A program made the position numbers and the translations under genes. A stretch of 64,000 bases of DNA from Excoecaria cochinchinensis. Lineage: Eukaryota > Streptophyta > Magnoliopsida > Malpighiales > Euphorbiaceae. Location of the stretch: assembly GCA_947683425.1 (NCBI GenBank), contig CANTUQ010000081.1, positions 5,638,501 through 5,702,500 of the forward strand, in the 5' to 3' direction. The notes under the pieces are model-generated. The model was not told where the DNA came from. It did no database searches and was given only the letters and a program-made list of their open reading frames with translations. Shown here in pieces: positions 1 through 11,783 of this stretch (within the stretch, counting starts at the first letter, position 1; each line of letters opens with the position of its first letter).

Positions 1-1522
1 AAGTCGGCTTCGGTGTAGACTATGTTTTCTTCAGATCCCCCTTTCACAATGCTCAATAACTCGGAGGGTGAGATAGTGGTGGCGACTGTCGATTCACATA
101 AGGCTTCAACTAGCTTCAGCCTGTGGCTCGGGGATTGCCTCAATAGGTCCCAGATGGATATTTGTGTTGTCGTCTTCTTCAGTTGCTTTAGGATCTGATT
201 CTCTTCCGTTTCTTGCTCCACCGTCGGAGGCATCGGGTCCTGTTGCTTCTCAATTTCCGGCACCACTCTTCCGCTGCGAGTAACAGCCTGTACCTCTTGC
301 ACTTTGTCTTCTTCACCCCCAGAGTTCCATACATCCTTCGGCTCGTCGGCCTCTTCAGTCTCACCCTCACTGGCTGAGTCCCAACATTCTATCATGTTGA
401 CTTGGAGCTTCTCCCTATTGACTTCCTGTTCGGGGCGGACGATAGCCATGTAGTCATTGCTATAGAGATCCCTCAACACATACCACTCTGGCAAACTTGA
501 TCCTATCATCAAGACTGGGGGAGGAACGGCGTTATACCCGGCATTCTTCTTCTTTTCCCTCTTTTCAGGGTCAGAGATCTGTTTACTGTCAATGAGATCT
601 TGGACCCGATCCCTTAAAGTTCTGCAGGAGTCAGTGAGGTGACCGGTGTGCTGGTGGAAAGCATAGTATTGGTCCCCTCTATGGTTAGGCTGGCCGTAGG
701 TCTTAGCTTGTCTGGCTGGCAATGGCTGAAGTTTTCCCTCCTTCATTAATCGTTCTAGGACCCAGGACAATGGTCTTCCCAAATTTGAATAGTGTCTCTG
801 GTTCACATCAGTGGCTGAAACTTCCGCTGTCTTGCCCACTCTGTTACTGCTGCTTCCAGCACCACTCGACCTATTTCCCCCTTGGTTCCCAAAGTTCTTC
901 CGAGAAAAACTGTCATTATTGGCTTTCCTTGCCAAGTACTCTGATTCAGCTTCAATTGCTATGCCTTTTAAGGATTCCCAATCCTTGAGCCCTTTCATCT
1001 TAAGCCCCTCCCTCAAGTATGGGCTTGCATTTTTGATAAATAGTCTGATTTGGTCTGAGGTATCGGGCTTCCTCTTCATCTCCATAACGCGATTCCTCCA
1101 CCGCGTAAGGTAATCATGCAAAGATTCACCAGACTTTTATTGCAGGAGCTCGAGGTCTTTTAACGTCACTTCCATGCGGGTGCTGCAGTCGTACTGCCTC
1201 ATAAAATCACTTATAAGCAAAACCCAATCTTCTTTCGACCTCCTGTCCAAACCGTGGTACCAATCAATCGCTGACCCCGTCAAACAAAGGCAGAAGTACT
1301 CCACTTTTTGCTTCCTGGTAAGACCTGTGCCCTTCATGATCAAGGCATATTGTTTAAGATGGGCTGAAGGGTCAGACGTGCCATCAAACTTTGGTAAATC
1401 TGGCATCTTAAATCTCTGAGGCAGCAGCTCCTCCTCACCCAAGTCTACATCTTCGGGGATGACCCCCTTTCCGACCGACACCATTCGTGCGATAGTCCAT
1501 AATCTCTCATGTAATCCTACAT
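1..1522 (-). pseudogene. Ty3/gypsy Tat-lineage gag (to start of pro), partial
   Basis: The minus strand reads as one frame from about 1522 down to the window edge, broken by a single TAA at 1137-1139. The N-terminal part has the Tat-type gag signature PKFDGTSDPSAHLKQY, then a capsid-like Retrotrans_gag segment, and after the stop GESLHDYLTRWRNRVMEM. A knuckle-like motif FHQHTGHLTDSC lies near 620-660, with Tyr where the first Cys is usual. Further on come VTRSGRVVP and an acidic stretch, as in the gag-protease linker of Tat/Retand/Ogre-type elements. The gag should package element RNA in the cytoplasm. The frame is still open at base 1, so protease and RT would lie outside the window. The upstream frame ends in a stop near 1523, so the 5' end of gag is lost. 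Lineage is inferred from motifs read by eye. Confidence 0.85.
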
Positions 1523-1625
1523 TAACCTTTTAATTAACTTAATTTCATATATTAATATACATAAGTTCTCATTTTGTGCATTTAAGTCCATAGGTATTAA
1601 ATGACCATTTTAACCATGACTTTTT
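1523..1625. other. AT-rich spacer of unknown origin
   Basis: About 100 bases of AT-rich sequence between the truncated gag and the first base of LTR A. The phrase catttaagtccat followed by accattttaacc resembles the minus-oriented AT block of LTR D (for example near 11570), so it may be a detached piece of D. No coding signal is visible. Confidence 0.4.
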
Positions 1626-1895
1626 TGTAACACCCTGTTTCCCACCCTAGTAATTTTTGAGCCTTTCTGGTGGGTATTTTGCATGTGCTATGTTAATTTT
1701 GGAGTCAATTGCATGTTGGTTATTAGTATGTAATGTTATTGGTTTAATATGTAAGTTTATTGGGGTTTGGTTTAGGTGTAGTGAGGAAGTTGGAAGTAGG
1801 GTGTGAATTGTCAAAGCCCAACAATAGTTGATTGACATGTGGCAAGTGGTAGGCTTTATAAGCCTAGGAGAGAGAAAATGAGAGAGAGCAGCCGC
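1626..1895 (+). mobile_element. LTR A, left part (U3)
   Basis: Starts with TGTAACACCCTG, the usual start of the LTRs in this window, and holds a TATA-like CTTTATAAGC near 1853. It is cut at 1895 by solo LTR E1 and resumes at 4667 after the duplicated GCCGC. It shares architecture with the Tekay-like LTRs B, C and K, so I assign it to that group by inference. Confidence 0.8.
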
Positions 1896-3248
1896 TGTGA
1901 CGCGCGCCGAACCCGACAAACCCAGTAAGGGCCCTCGCTTTGAATCCGCTTTAGGATTCGAGGTATAAAGGTTCTCGTCTTTTGATCATGGGCGCCATGA
2001 GACATCATCGGTGTATCCCTCCCAATAGAACATTGGGGAGAATAACCTAGCCTATTGACGCCTAAAGGCACATTTAAGGTATTTGGAGTCGCCACCCAAT
2101 TTGCAAGAAATTGGGAAAGGGTTTCTCACCTCTAACGGTCTAAACCAGAGATATGGTGTCCGGAACTTCCCTCTTATTTATGCTTTGATTAATTATAAAT
2201 GGGTTTTTTAAATTCTTAAAATTATATCTCTCATCTCACACGAGCGATGCATTAAAAGTAAAAGCGCATTTTCAAGCACGTAAAGGAAGTAAATAAAAGC
2301 GATAAAGCAATAGATAGAGAAAGCGATAAATGAAAGCGGTAAACACGCAAGCACGCAATTACAATAGAAATAGGGGCAGAATACAACCCCAATAAAAGGA
2401 GGTTAAAGATGTAAGTGGGACGGAATACAATCCCCAAAAGATAAATAATGTTGCCCCAAAAATTAATTACAAGGGCCCGAAGGAAAATAATGTATATAAC
2501 TTTAAACACTCACGCAAGATCAAGATAAAAGACCATACATAAATCGGGGCATTATTTAAGGAACATTGGTTCCTTCGCACTTGTTCGAAAATTAGGAACA
2601 TTGGTTCCTTCGTTTTAATTTAAAGAGGGTTTGAAGAGTCGTTTTGGTTGCTTGAATTAAAAAACCGGGATGAGTGATCCCATTTTTGTATAAAAGTTGA
2701 CTCTTCGTTTTAATTGTGATATTTTTATTGTTGGGCTAAAACAAGGGACATTGGTCCCAATTTTATTAGTGAAAATCTTGATTTAATTATAAAAGTATTT
2801 TTGTGATTTTTTATCGCACGCGTGCACGAATAAAAAATATATATATACAAGTAACACGACATAAAGAAAGGGTTAAGAAAGATCTCACCGAACCGGAGTA
2901 CCCGCCTACGCGTTGCGACCCATCCGGGGAGTCACGGGGCGCTCACATAGCCCGACTCAAATTAAAACTCATACAAAAATTAGCATTAAAAATATATTAG
3001 CAAATATTCTAAAAATTAATCAAATGAAGGCGAAATAATAACAATAATAAAAATTATGACGATGGTAATACAACAAAATAGGTTAAATTATAGACAGTAA
3101 ATAACATTACGACAATAAATAAGATGAACAATAGATATAATAATCATAATAAAACCATATAGTAATAATGATAGTAATGGGATGGTAATAATGCAAATAA
3201 TAATAATAATGAATGACAAATGATGTGAAAACAGAATAATCAACTAGA

Positions 3249-3330
<82 letters not shown>
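3249..3330. repeat. (AAT)n microsatellite inside LTR E1
   Basis: About 27 uninterrupted AAT units, with shorter runs nearby (for example 3465-3489). The inverted copy E3 has long (ATT)n runs at the corresponding place, so the microsatellite belongs to the LTR family and was not gained after insertion. Confidence 0.95.
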
Positions 3331-4137
3331 GGATGTAGAAAACGGGAAATAAGTTAATAACAACCACTATAATAGTAATAATAGTGATAATAGGATGGTG
3401 AGAATGCAAACAACAACAATATATATACTAATGCAAATGAGGCAACGACATAGTAAAAATAATAGTAATAATAATAATAATAATAATAAGAAGTATATTA
3501 ACACATTAAAATGCTAAAAGTAAATAATAGACATGATAATATTAACAAAAATAATTTTAACAACGATAGATAATGTATAAGAAAAATAAAAGAGAACAAG
3601 TCCAGGAATGTTTACCCTCAGAATTTTTAGATTGGGGAAACGGTGTCCCGATCGATTTTCCTTGTCGGATTTGTGGTGATAAACACTTGAAGAAAATGTA
3701 GAATTTAATGTTTTGAAATAAAATCAAGAAAATACTTTGATGAAAATATTTTTTGATGGATGATTTGAGCAAGAGGAAATTAATTTTCCTAACCCAAATC
3801 ACTCAATAAGATGGATTATGTATTTTTTTTTTTTGAAGAGCAGATCAAGATTTAAAACTTAAGAAAAGAGAAAAAAATAGTAGCTAAAGAAAATGGCCCC
3901 CTGGAGAGAAAAAAAAGTTGAAAGGAAAAGGAGCCTCTCCAAAATAATTGTCGTCCTCCCCCCAAAAAATGAAGGCCAAAATCCCATTTAATCTTGCCTT
4001 GGCTAAAAATGGTAAGGGACAAAAAACCTTTCATTTTTAGTTAATCAAAAATGTCATAAAATGGTGAAACAAGAAAAAAAGTCAGACTGATGAAAATCAG
4101 ACTGAAAACAGCGAAAAAAACGGACAGGCAAAGACCA

Positions 4138-4432
4138 GGTCGCGCGGAGAGGGCAACGGCGCGCGCGGCAGCAGCCTGCTGCGCGCGTGGTGCCCCCACA
4201 CCGCGCGCGGCAGGCAGCTGCCTCGCGCGCAGGGGGCGGCGCGCGGCGCCCCCCGCCTCGCGCGCAGGGGCTGCGCGCGAGGCCCCCCGCCTTGAGCGCA
4301 GGGGGCATGTGCGCGAGGCGCCTGCCTTGCGCGCAGGCGCCCCTGCGCGCTGGGCGGCCTGCTGCGCAGGCGCCCCTGCGCGTTGGGGCAGCCTGCCGCA
4401 CAGGCAGCCCCGCGCTGCCGCAGGCGGCCTTC
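4138..4432. repeat. GC-rich degenerate repeat block in LTR E1
   Basis: About 295 bases rich in GCGCGC, GCAGGGGGC and CTGCGCGC words, in sharp contrast to the AT-rich LTR around it. The units are short, imperfect and often self-complementary. E3 has a shorter GC-rich version near 22149-22270. E2 has at the same relative place a different array built on GACGGGCGTC. Long open frames on both strands here come from base composition and are not genes. Confidence 0.85.
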
Positions 4433-5217
4433 GCGATTTTTTTTTATTATTATTTTTTATTTTAAATCTTGACACAAAATTAATATATTTTTTTTACTCC
4501 ATCTTAATTTTAATTTCCCAAAAAATATATATTCTTAATTATTTTCCGAAAAAACACATCTTTGACAAGGGAACGATCGATTCTCACATTTCTTGTCGAA
4601 AATCGGTCTTCTATTTCATCATCGGGTAATCCTGATCTTGGACCGCCTCGGGACCCGGTGTCTACAGCCGCCCTCTCCCATTTCCTCCTCTCCTCCACGT
4701 CGTCTTCTTCTTCTTCTTCTTCTTCTTCTTCTTCTTCTTCTCTTTTCTCTCTTTTGCTATAATTGTTGGTGGATTTTGACAATTCAAGTGTTAGCAAGTA
4801 AGTGGGTTTCTTCTTCTTCTCCTCCCTCTTCTCTTCTTTTTGTGATTTTAGTTGGTGTGAGTGTTCTTGTGCTTAGGGTTTTGAGTTTTTGCATGTTGTG
4901 GGTTTGTTGGTTCAGAGACACCTGCTACAGAGCCTAAAGGGAAAGAAAAAGTAAGTGGTAGTGAAGCCTTTGATTGTGGAGCTAAGGAGATCAAGGTTTG
5001 GGAATATTTGCATTTGTGCTTATCCTTTGATTTGTGAAATTATGATTTGTGAAATTATGTTTATTTTGTTAGAAATTGAGTGTATAAATGTATTTGAGCA
5101 AGTATTTAGGGGTTTTATAAGTTGAGTTATTGAAGTGTTTTGTTGATTGGTAGTAAGGTGAAGTTTGGGTATGATTTTAGGCTTGTTCAAGACTAAATTT
5201 TTTGGTTTGTATGGTCT

Positions 5218-5513
5218 ACACGGTGGTATGAAAAGAGCATACCACCGTGTGATCGTATTCTGTGTGTGTGTTTGCTTGTCCGTGATTTTACATGGCGGTA
5301 AGAGATCACCATACCGCCGTGTAAAGTCATTCTGTTTTGAAGGAGTTTCGCTGTGCATTTTACACGGCGGTAAGGTTTGGTCATACCGCCATGTAAATGC
5401 ATTCTGTTTCTTGGGAGCTTTGGCTCGGCAGGCCACACGGTGGTATGGTTTCTCTTTACCATCGTGTGGAATGTCTTACATGGTGGTAAGGATTTGTCAT
5501 ACCACTGTGTAAA
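5218..5513. repeat. Array of five inverted repeats in LTR A
   Basis: The first unit pairs ACACGGTGGTATG (5218-5230) with its exact complement (5238-5250). Four more units on the same theme (TTACAYGGYGGTA, then TACCRCCRTGTAA) follow at 60-70 bp spacing. The spacers repeat the phrase CATTCTGTTTTG. Each unit could fold as a stem of 12-15 bp with a 7-14 nt loop. Confidence 0.9.
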
Positions 5514-5716
5514 TGCTCTCTGTTTTGAGAAATGAAACTTTTGATTTCTGTATATTTTCGTCCCTTTTTAACTTGTTTTTGCTTTCAATCTTTACTCAGT
5601 AGCATCTCATCTAGTAATAATATTGAATTGTAATTTGCCTCATCAGATATGTTGATGTTATGTTTCGGTTATGAAATGTGTTATGCATAGCCTGCAAGTG
5701 TCAAATTAGTGGATAA

Positions 5717-5730
5717 TTAGGCATGCCTAA
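5717..5730. promoter_or_regulatory. Conserved 14-bp palindrome TTAGGCATGCCTAA (LTR A)
   Basis: A perfect palindrome preceded by GTGGATAA. The same box occurs in LTRs B, C, K and J, and in altered but still palindromic form in I2. Its role is unknown. Confidence 0.7.
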
Positions 5731-5929
5731 AGAGTTCTATTAGATGCAACCCCATTGTGTTCTGGACCCTGATCAGGTCCATGTTTGGGTCCTCGCGATC
5801 CTTAATGTGTTCGAATCTTGTTTAAGATCCTGAATGTGAAAATGTTTTGGATGAAAATAAAGAAATTGGTGACATATGCATGTGTTTGATTTGATGACCA
5901 TTATGAATGGCCGTCCATATTTGTGTTTT

Positions 5930-5976
5930 CCCCACTAAACGTTATTTGCTTAGCACGGGTGTTTCATCCGTGCAGG
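5930..5976 (+). promoter_or_regulatory. Paired stem-loops near LTR A 3' end
   Basis: CCCCACTAAACGTTATTTGCTTAGCACGGGTGTTTCATCCGTG fragmentally read: a CTAA..TTAG stem followed at once by CACGG..CCGTG. This is one of eleven copies of the module in the window. Confidence 0.65.
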
Positions 5977-6180
5977 TGCGGATGTAGTGGAGTTTTTTGG
6001 AGTGTCTCCGCAGGCCAGCCAACATAGTAGAAGTGCAGATTTGGGGAAGAGTAGATTTGTTTTTGTATACCTTTTTGTATATATTTTGGTTTGATTTTGT
6101 ATTTATTCTATTGTAATCCTCCAGCTATGTAATTTTTGGAAGGTTGTATTTTTTTGTAAAGGCACCTTCGTACTGGAGAA

Positions 6181-6330
6181 CCCATCTCTATCGCGATCGC
6201 GATAGTATGGCGCTCGCGACAGAGTCGCGTTTTCCAAATTCCTGCGAAATTAGCAAAACTTCTTCCTTTCAAAACTTACCCAAACCTTCTGATCAAACCC
6301 AAAACTCATGACAACTCATATTAAACATCC
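6181..6330 (-). mobile_element. LTR F, left fragment (palindrome region)
   Basis: Begins within a hairpin array: CTATCGCGATCGCGATAG at 6188-6205 is a perfect 18-bp palindrome. The sequence then follows the layout of minus-oriented LTR C after its own array (compare from 18060). It is interrupted at 6330 by solo LTR E2 and resumes after 8363. Everything 3' of the array in F's own orientation is missing, at the junction with LTR A. Confidence 0.75.
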
Positions 6331-7316
6331 TGTGACGCGCGCCGGATCCCCGCGCCCGCCCTTGCAACCGCCCGCTTGAGGGCGATCGGGGCATTTGTGG
6401 GTCCGTTGACAGCTTGCAATAAATCGCAAGTGCGTCTATGTTGGGCAACAAGGAGGTTTCATGGAGTCGCCACCCAATAGAACATTGGGAAAGTTTCTCT
6501 CGCCTTGGAGAGCCTAAGACTGCGCTTAGTATCCATTTTGGGCCAACCAGAGGGGTCTTGGAAGGTAAACCTCTCGCCCTAAGGAGCCTAGGATTAACGC
6601 TAAAGTCTCGTGACACAAGAGGTGTCTTGGAGGGTAAACCTCTCGCCTCTTTGAGCCCAAAGACCAGAGCTGGGTTCGGGATTTCTCATCTATTTCTACC
6701 TTGATTATTTTATGATCAAATTTTAATTATCATTAATTGGCTCTCTCTCCACAGGATGCAATTGATTAAAGACGTATTTATTCATATTTGGAAAGCCGTA
6801 AATGGGCAGGTAAATAGTGAAAGAAATAAATTACAATAATACAAGGAGCAGAATACAACTCCCTTTTATAAATGTGCGATACATACACGAACCGGGGCAT
6901 TGCTTATATTGAGGACTTTGGTCCTCGCATGCATCATTATTAATATTAGATGTTTTTATTGTGAGGATTTTTATTGGATAAAAATAGGACATTGGGTCCT
7001 TAAGTTTATGAAAACCTCATTTTATTGAATATAAAATATTGATCAATTTTTATACATAAGGAGATACAAAAAGGGTATATTCATGTGCGTAAAATAGTTG
7101 ATGAATAAACGAATGAAGGAAATAACCAAGAAAGCTAGAAAACTAAACCGGACGAAATCCCCCTAGTGCGGTAGATAGTCCCTTGAGCTCAGGGTAATCC
7201 AAGGAAATCGGTATGTGCTCACAGAAAGTTAAAAGATGTCAATATATATAAAAACTCAACATAAATAGAGGCAAAAAATCTGAAAAGGAATAGAAAAAGA
7301 TTCGAAAACGTGGAGA

Positions 7317-7462
7317 CAGGACCCAGCGACGGCCTCTGTTGGGTGACCGACGGGCGTCAGTCAAAATGACCGATATGTCCGTCGCTCACTCAAGAGAGAG
7401 GGCGTCTGTGAGTGGGGTGACCGACGGGCGTCGGTCAAGAAGATGACCCGTCGGTCACCACT
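7317..7462. repeat. First palindrome cluster in LTR E2
   Basis: Repeats of GACCGACGGGCGTCGGTCA and its variants; GACGGGCGTC and CGACGGGCGTCGGTC are near-perfect inverted repeats. It is GC-rich in AT-rich surroundings. Confidence 0.75.
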
Positions 7463-7967
7463 GTCTCCGAAAATAAACAGTGAAAAACTTTCTTTTGGAG
7501 CAAAAAATGGGTTTTTTTATCGCAAAATGAGATGAAAAGAGTCAAAATAGAGGAAGATAATAGCAAAAAGTTGAAAGAGCAAACAAAACAAGGAGCAAAG
7601 ATGAAATGATATGGAGAATGAGTCCGGAATATTTACCCTCGGATAATCCTTTAATGATATTCTTGATGTTGATTAGAGCCCCGCGCATTCCACGAGAAGC
7701 AAAGTGAAGGATTAAAAAAAGGAAAATGGATTATTTCCTCCTTAACCCCTCAAAAGATTAACTTTGGAATCAAAATTGAAATAAAACTAATTATTTTTAG
7801 TTCCTTTTTAATGATTTGATCCTCTAATTAAAAGAAATTCTTTGATGAATGTGTTTGCTGGAAGAGAGAAAATGTGCTTGAATTTTGGCAAAGTTTCCCC
7901 TCTTGAAAATTTTTGGAACCCTTTTTAAGCGAAAATCCGAAGTTTTTATAAGCCAGGAACAACTGAC

Positions 7968-8166
7968 GGGCGTCGAAAGAATCCTTCTGACACAAGGATT
8001 CATCCGACGGCTCTGCCATTTCCACTGACGGGCGTCAGAAAGGTTGCGTGCTCCGGGAAATCAGGCGGCGTGCCCGAAAGAGGCGGTGCATTCCGACGGG
8101 CGTTGGAAAATACCACAGGCCGTCTGTGACCCTAAGTGACGGGCTGGCCCTCACAGACGGGCTGGC
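7968..8166. repeat. Second palindrome cluster in LTR E2
   Basis: Several copies of CTGACGGGCGTCAGAAAG-like palindromes and ACGGGCTGGCC words, about 200 bp from the LTR end. This is the position held by the GC-rich block in E1. Confidence 0.75.
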
Positions 8167-8363
8167 CGTTTGTGGAAGAAAAAATCCTTTTTGACTCGAA
8201 AATTCCTTGTTTTCTCCCCCTCTGCCTATGAAAGGTGAAAAGACTCATTTCTCGTGGACATGGGACTAAAACCTCCAAATCCAAACCATTTATACAGGCT
8301 TGGATATTGATTTCATCACAGGGTAATCTCTGATCCGGACCGCTCCGGGACACGGTGCTTACA

Positions 8364-9469
8364 CATCCAATTCATCATAAACAACATAAAACCAACCTTC
8401 ACACCAATTAATACAATTAAATCATGCAATTAACATAATCAAAATCTCTAAATTTACTGACAGCCAAAATAATTTCAAATTCTCAATCAAAACATACTTT
8501 GGTTCAATAATTCACTTTCAAAGCATCTTGACTCAAATTACTCAATACCCATAAAATTTAAACATATCTAAACAATTTTAGCTCCATGAATTTCTAGAAA
8601 ATCAAATCAAAACCCCAAATCCAAATATACATCAAAAATCACAAAAATCCCTAACCTTTAACTCCTTAGCTCCAATAGTTTACTTAGATGATCTTTCTTG
8701 CTTCCAAACTCATTCAAGATCTTTTTCATCCCAAAATTCTCATCAATCACACAAACACAAAACCCTAGATTAGGAACACATCATAACAACAAATGAAGAA
8801 GATGAAGAAAAGAAAGAACTCAACGAAACTTACCCAAAACAATCTCTTGAGTTGATCAATTTCCACCAAACTCAGCCAAAAGAAGAGGGACAATATGGAG
8901 CAAAGAGGAAGGAAGAAGACAAGGAGAAGGAGGCGTGAGGGAGAGAGAGAGAACGGGAGGCTAGGGCAATTTTTCTGCCCTTCCTTTCTCTTTCCTTTCC
9001 CTTTTATACCCTTTTCTAAATCCTTGCCACATGTCCTTTTATAATTGGTGGAACTTGACCACTCACACCCTACACCCAAGCATGACACTACACACAAGAC
9101 TAACTCCACTAACACATACACCACTTCCCTCTATGCATGAACACTCTATCAAAACCCACAAATCATGCATATAACCCACAAATAGATATTTGTGTCAAAT
9201 TTTCTTTTTAATCCTCAAACTCTTATAACCTCAAACATTGATATTCACAATTTACTAATCCTTCACATGGCCCACTAATTAATTCTTTATCCATTCAATC
9301 AAGTTCTAATTCCGTTTTCACAATTTACTATTGACCATACTTGCCGAAACTTTCACTTAAATTCTTAAATGAACCATTTGACATACCTAACACTTCAACG
9401 TGCACAACTTTGGTCACTACCCCTTCTCAATACGGCCAATCCTTCTAGGGTACATTTCGGGGTGTGACA
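8364..9469 (-). mobile_element. LTR F, right part (U3 and LTR start)
   Basis: Continues LTR F after E2 and ends with GGGGTGTGACA, so on the minus strand it starts TGTCACACCCCG, like B and C. On the minus strand a TATA-like GGGTATAAAAGGG lies at about 9000-9012, followed by purine- and pyrimidine-rich leader sequence. No gene is seen. An open frame at 8765-9124 is leader sequence of the LTR and has no family features. Confidence 0.8.
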
Positions 9470-11783
9470 TTATATTTATGTTACTATTCTTCATTAAATA
9501 ATTTCTTTTACAGTACCATTATTAGAGCTGTAATCAATATATATTTACATTGTTTCCTATTTAATTTCAATTAGCTACATTTTGCATTATACTCTTAAGT
9601 TATCAATACTATCTCTCACTACACATACTTATCTATATACTTAATATTCCTATTAGTAACTATTTCATAATTTATTTCAATATTACTGTGATTAATGATA
9701 CGATTATTAACAGCAACATCTGAATTACTCATATTATTAATATTATCGTCATAACAGTTAACATTAATTCCTCATTAGCTTTTAACATTTTACTGACAGT
9801 CTTAATTTTCTTCAGTTATAAGGTTTTATCACTAATATTCTTATATGACCCCTTTTTAAATTGACTTATTACCACCCTAACCTTCCAATAACTTTTCGAT
9901 TATCTATTAACATTGTTACTTTCATGTGTTCTATTTACTAAAGACTTTAAATTCCATTTATTTTATTTTCACATAACTAGCTCATAATTATGGTACTTAT
10001 GTCAATTATATTACACTATCTATTTTCCTTTAATACCCTTTTCCTTCTTCAAAATTTGTACTTCAATTATAAAACTTTCAGTGTTTAATTAAATTCAATT
10101 AATGATGATTCATAACTACAGTAGCCTTTTCCCATTAATTTACTAGCATTACCATTATTTATTTCTTATAATTCATTTACCCTACCCATTATTACAATTA
10201 ATATTATTTTTACTATTGCCACTATCGTCATTAGCATTAACAGTAACATGCATGTATATTTACATTAATCTATATATTAACATAAACTCTAATATCAGTA
10301 TTAATACTATCATTATAATTATTCTTATTATTAGATCGTGAATCTCTTCATTTATATTCAATAATACAGTTATCATTCATAATACTTGCCGATTACATTT
10401 TAATCCTAAACTTTTTACTAATTTACAGTATTACATTTCTTTCCTCTTAATTACAGTAATGCCATTAATTAATTTATTATCATCTTTAGTTAATTTACTA
10501 TATTACACTTATATCCTTAAAAACATTACTAAAATTACAATTTTACCCTTAGACAATTATTTATTTCATTCAATTATTTACATATAATAATTTTTATTTA
10601 AAATCATTTATGCACTTAGTATATTTAATTATCCACATTTGTATTTAGGTCCTTGAACGTTCTTACATTTAGATAAATGCCACTAATTTATCTTATTTAT
10701 TTAATCCAATAGACTAAATTCACATGCATACTTCATGAAAATAAATAATACATTTAATATCAAATAAACCAATATTTAATCTATTTATTTTTTATCCATG
10801 CAAAAATATTCATAGTTTCACTTAAATCCTTCAATTAGTGGTAAATATGCAAATTGCACCCATAAAAATCCATATTTACGTTTTAGTCCCTTATTATGGC
10901 AAAATTATAATTTGGTCCTTAAAGTTTTCCAAAATTACAAAAATGCCATCAATTCATCTTATTTACCTTTTTAAACATTATTTTATTATCTTAAATATTC
11001 ACATTATACTATCATTATTTCCCTTAATCAATATCTCTATAAATAATTTAATTAACTATCAAATTAAAATTCTAACTTACTTTGAATTCTAATCCAATTA
11101 GAGTTCTAATCCAAATTGACTTCTAATTTGTTTACAGTTTTAATCCAAAATGACTTCTAATTCATTTAGAGTTCTAATCCAAATTGACTTCTAATCCATT
11201 TAATGTTTTAATCTATTTACATTATGGTCCTTCAATTCATTCAAATTATGATTTTACCTTTCTTGTTTACTTTAATTACAATTATGCCATTACTTATTTA
11301 CTTTTCATACTAAATTCATAACCTACCATGTGAAATTACATTTTAGCCCTTATAAAATCACTTATTTACATAAACATTTAATTAATTACATTTTTTATCC
11401 TTAGTAATCATTATTAGTCTAGTTATGGTCAAATTACCATTATCATATCTTATCTCATCTAATCCATATCTTATCTTATCATTATTTAATTATCCCTATT
11501 AATTCCAAGTTAATCATGTCAATTCAACCTTTACCATTTTACCCTTAAACTTTTCTTTTATTACATTTAAGTCCATTTTTACACAGATATCATTTTAATC
11601 ACAGATTAACCATTTTAATCTTATTTTTACCATTTTGGTCCCTGTATAAAACTGGCAGAAATCTATGAACGGGATAAACGAGACGTGAATCCGATAGGTT
11701 CAATACAGAATAGAGGGACTCTATGGGACCACACCTATGATACAAATAATAGAAATATAGATTAATACTATATTAAGACAGAA
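9470..11783 (-). mobile_element. LTR D (G family), AT-rich part
   Basis: Very AT-rich sequence with repeated phrases such as accattttaatc, tttagtccttaaa and ttacaattttaccctt. Read on the minus strand these are the GGGACTAAAATGTAATTT units of the G-family LTRs at 32-40 kb. At 11640-11780 and beyond B it matches the CTAGTTCAG..TGGCTAGCCATAGGGAC block of that family. It is interrupted at 11783 by solo LTR B. The left end (its 3' terminus) is not identifiable. Confidence 0.75.

Larger units (their letters stand above)
1896..4666 (+). mobile_element. Solo LTR E1 with target-site duplication GCCGC
   Basis: A 2,771-bp unit starting TGTGACGCGCGCC and ending CCCGGTGTCTACA, flanked by GCCGC at 1891-1895 and 4667-4671. 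The same termini occur in E2 (6331-8363) and, reversed, in E3 (21952-24619). There is no second LTR and no internal region, so this is a solo LTR left by LTR-LTR recombination. A motif with GAGTCGCCACCCAATTTG near 2090 is shared with E2 and E3. Near its 3' end it carries an (AAT)n microsatellite and a very GC-rich block. The superfamily cannot be told because no internal sequence is present. Confidence 0.9.
4667..6180 (+). mobile_element. LTR A, right part, 3' end truncated
   Basis: Resumes after the duplicated GCCGC with CCCTCTCCC and a (TTC)n run at 4694-4741. It then holds a five-hairpin array (5218-5513), the TTAGGCATGCCTAA palindrome (5717-5730), a GACCATTATGAATGGCCGTCC box (about 5896-5917) and the paired stem-loops (5930-5976). 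T-rich sequence follows to about 6180, where it passes abruptly into minus-oriented LTR F. The LTR terminus is missing; by comparison with B roughly 200-250 bp are lost. Confidence 0.75.
6331..8363 (+). mobile_element. Solo LTR E2 with target-site duplication CATCC
   Basis: A 2,033-bp relative of E1 starting TGTGACGCGCGCCGG and ending CACGGTGCTTACA, flanked by CATCC at 6326-6330 and 8364-8368. It shares the GAGTCGCCACCCAATAGAACATTGGGAAAG type motif, partly duplicated near 6465-6640. It lacks the long (AAT)n run. Instead of the GC-rich block of E1 it has two clusters of GACGGGCGTC-type palindromes. Confidence 0.9.

Noticed and set aside
3107..3409. Open frame with a long leucine or isoleucine run, and similar ones at 23191-23542
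   Set aside because: Direct translation of (AAT)n or (ATT)n microsatellites inside E-family LTRs.
4041..4629. Overlapping long open frames on both strands (up to 179 codons), Ala/Arg/Pro rich
   Set aside because: They lie in the GC-rich repeat block of solo LTR E1. Both strands are open because the block has few A/T-only stop codons, and the products are low-complexity.
5218..5513. Regularly spaced palindromic repeats that look like a CRISPR array
   Set aside because: The units are imperfect, the intervals between them are similar to each other, the context is a plant LTR and no cas gene is present.
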